Shown here: positions 63,859-64,000 of the stretch, in pieces
Position numbering within the stretch: position 1 is the stretch's first letter
How the letters are laid out: each line of letters opens with the position of its first letter
Notes under the pieces: model-generated
What the model was told of the DNA's origin: nothing
Database searches by the model: none
The model's input: only the letters and a program-made list of their open reading frames with translations
Assembly: GCA_020635435.1 (NCBI GenBank)
Contig: JACJZU010000003.1
Location: forward strand, 186,001 to 250,000
Reading direction: 5' to 3'
Length of the DNA stretch: 64,000 bases
From: Flavobacteriales bacterium
Lineage (GTDB): Bacteria > Bacteroidota > Bacteroidia > NS11-12g > UBA9320
Program-made: the position numbers and the translations under genes

Positions 63859-64000
63859 CTATTCAAGTTGTCTAACGTCAATTTTTTCAAGTCCCTTTAT
63901 ATATCTGCGTCCTGTTTTCAAGTCTGCTGTCGAGATGAATAAAATTCTTTGTCCTAAGTCTTTAAGTTTCTGACCTTCCATTTCTGACACTATGAAAAAA
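63859..64000 (-). CDS. 3' end of a cassette gene, truncated by the window edge
   Basis: The last 46 codons of a minus-strand frame, including MEGQKLKDLGQRILFIST and ending RQLE-stop, 10 nt before the R'' box. No family is recognisable from this fragment. Orientation and spacing match the other cassette genes. Confidence 0.55.
   Translation of the reverse strand, partial: FFIVSEMEGQKLKDLGQRILFISTADLKTGRRYIKGLEKIDVRQLE

Larger units (their letters stand above)
53387..64000 (-). other. Integron-like cassette array without visible integrase (CALIN-like)
   Basis: All recognisable non-IS genes are on the minus strand. Units begin G-TT... and end in the reverse complement of their own first 9-15 bases, followed by attC-like hairpins. 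Matching pairs: GTTAGCAAACATTAA with TTAACGTTTGCTAAC (genes 59260-61984); GTTGGCAGTAATAG with CTACTACTGCCAAC (55329-56383); GTTATGGGC with GCCCATAAC (56768-57268). In integron cassettes this complementarity arises because the circular form reconstitutes both R boxes of attC. The boxes depart from the canonical RYYYAAC/GTTRRRY beyond AAC/GTT. The integrase would lie past 64000. Confidence 0.7.

Noticed and set aside
63692..63973. 93-codon plus-strand frame at the window end
   Set aside because: It crosses the IS end, the attC-like site 3 and the antisense of the minus-strand cassette gene; it is a chance frame.

Overview
The window is chromosomal DNA from a member of the Bacteroidota (Flavobacteriales or a relative; genus not determinable by eye). 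This follows from TonB-dependent receptors with carboxypeptidase-like N-terminal domains, a TamL-like BamA homologue, a DUF5686 protein, type IX secretion (T9SS) C-terminal sorting domains, and at least ten copies of the Bacteroidota -7 promoter element TAnnTTTG close upstream of genes or RNAs.

Backbone, 1-48.1 kb, moderate GC and densely coding. Outer-membrane assembly and periplasmic protease genes and lysA (1-4.2 kb). A seven-gene minus-strand run of small membrane proteins with its own winged-helix regulator and two matching 17-bp palindromes (5.0-9.6 kb). A methyltransferase, membrane adenylate cyclase, cupin and patatin (9.7-13.8 kb). A MacB-type ABC exporter facing an ECF sigma factor (13.9-16.4 kb). 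Pterin genes (PTPS/QueD family, folE), an M1 peptidase fused to a barrel, lolD and DUF5686 (16.7-24.2 kb). A cystathionine gamma-synthase-like enzyme, PrsW, a TIGR02757 protein, a cysteine desulfurase, agmatinase and EF-P (24.2-30.1 kb). A cobalamin riboswitch controlling btuB plus a BtuG-like propeller lipoprotein (30.3-33.4 kb). A TMTC-like glycosyltransferase, an MsbA-type exporter and a TonB receptor module (33.4-41.8 kb). tsaC, an NtrC-type regulator, RNase P RNA, an endo/exonuclease-phosphatase protein and glmM (41.9-47.1 kb).

Accessory region, 48.1-64 kb. A propeller gene is split by an IS3-family element, next to a second copy of the 'anchored protein + TonB receptor' module. From about 53.1 kb to the window end there is an AT-rich, one-directional array of units (all recognisable genes on the minus strand) that look like integron gene cassettes. 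Each complete unit starts with GTT... and ends in a near-exact reverse complement of its own start, followed by a long-armed imperfect hairpin resembling an attC site. The genes encode lipoproteins, a small outer-membrane barrel and two T9SS-secreted proteins. No integrase gene is in the window; by orientation it would lie beyond 64 kb.

The array is invaded by IS1182-family elements. Two 1710-bp copies that are identical in protein, plus one remnant, all sit at the same nucleotide step of the putative recombination box (YCGT^T), with 4-bp target duplications. A second, frameshifted IS1182-type element has ends that coincide with cassette boundaries. The array and its site-directed IS elements are the most unusual content of the window.
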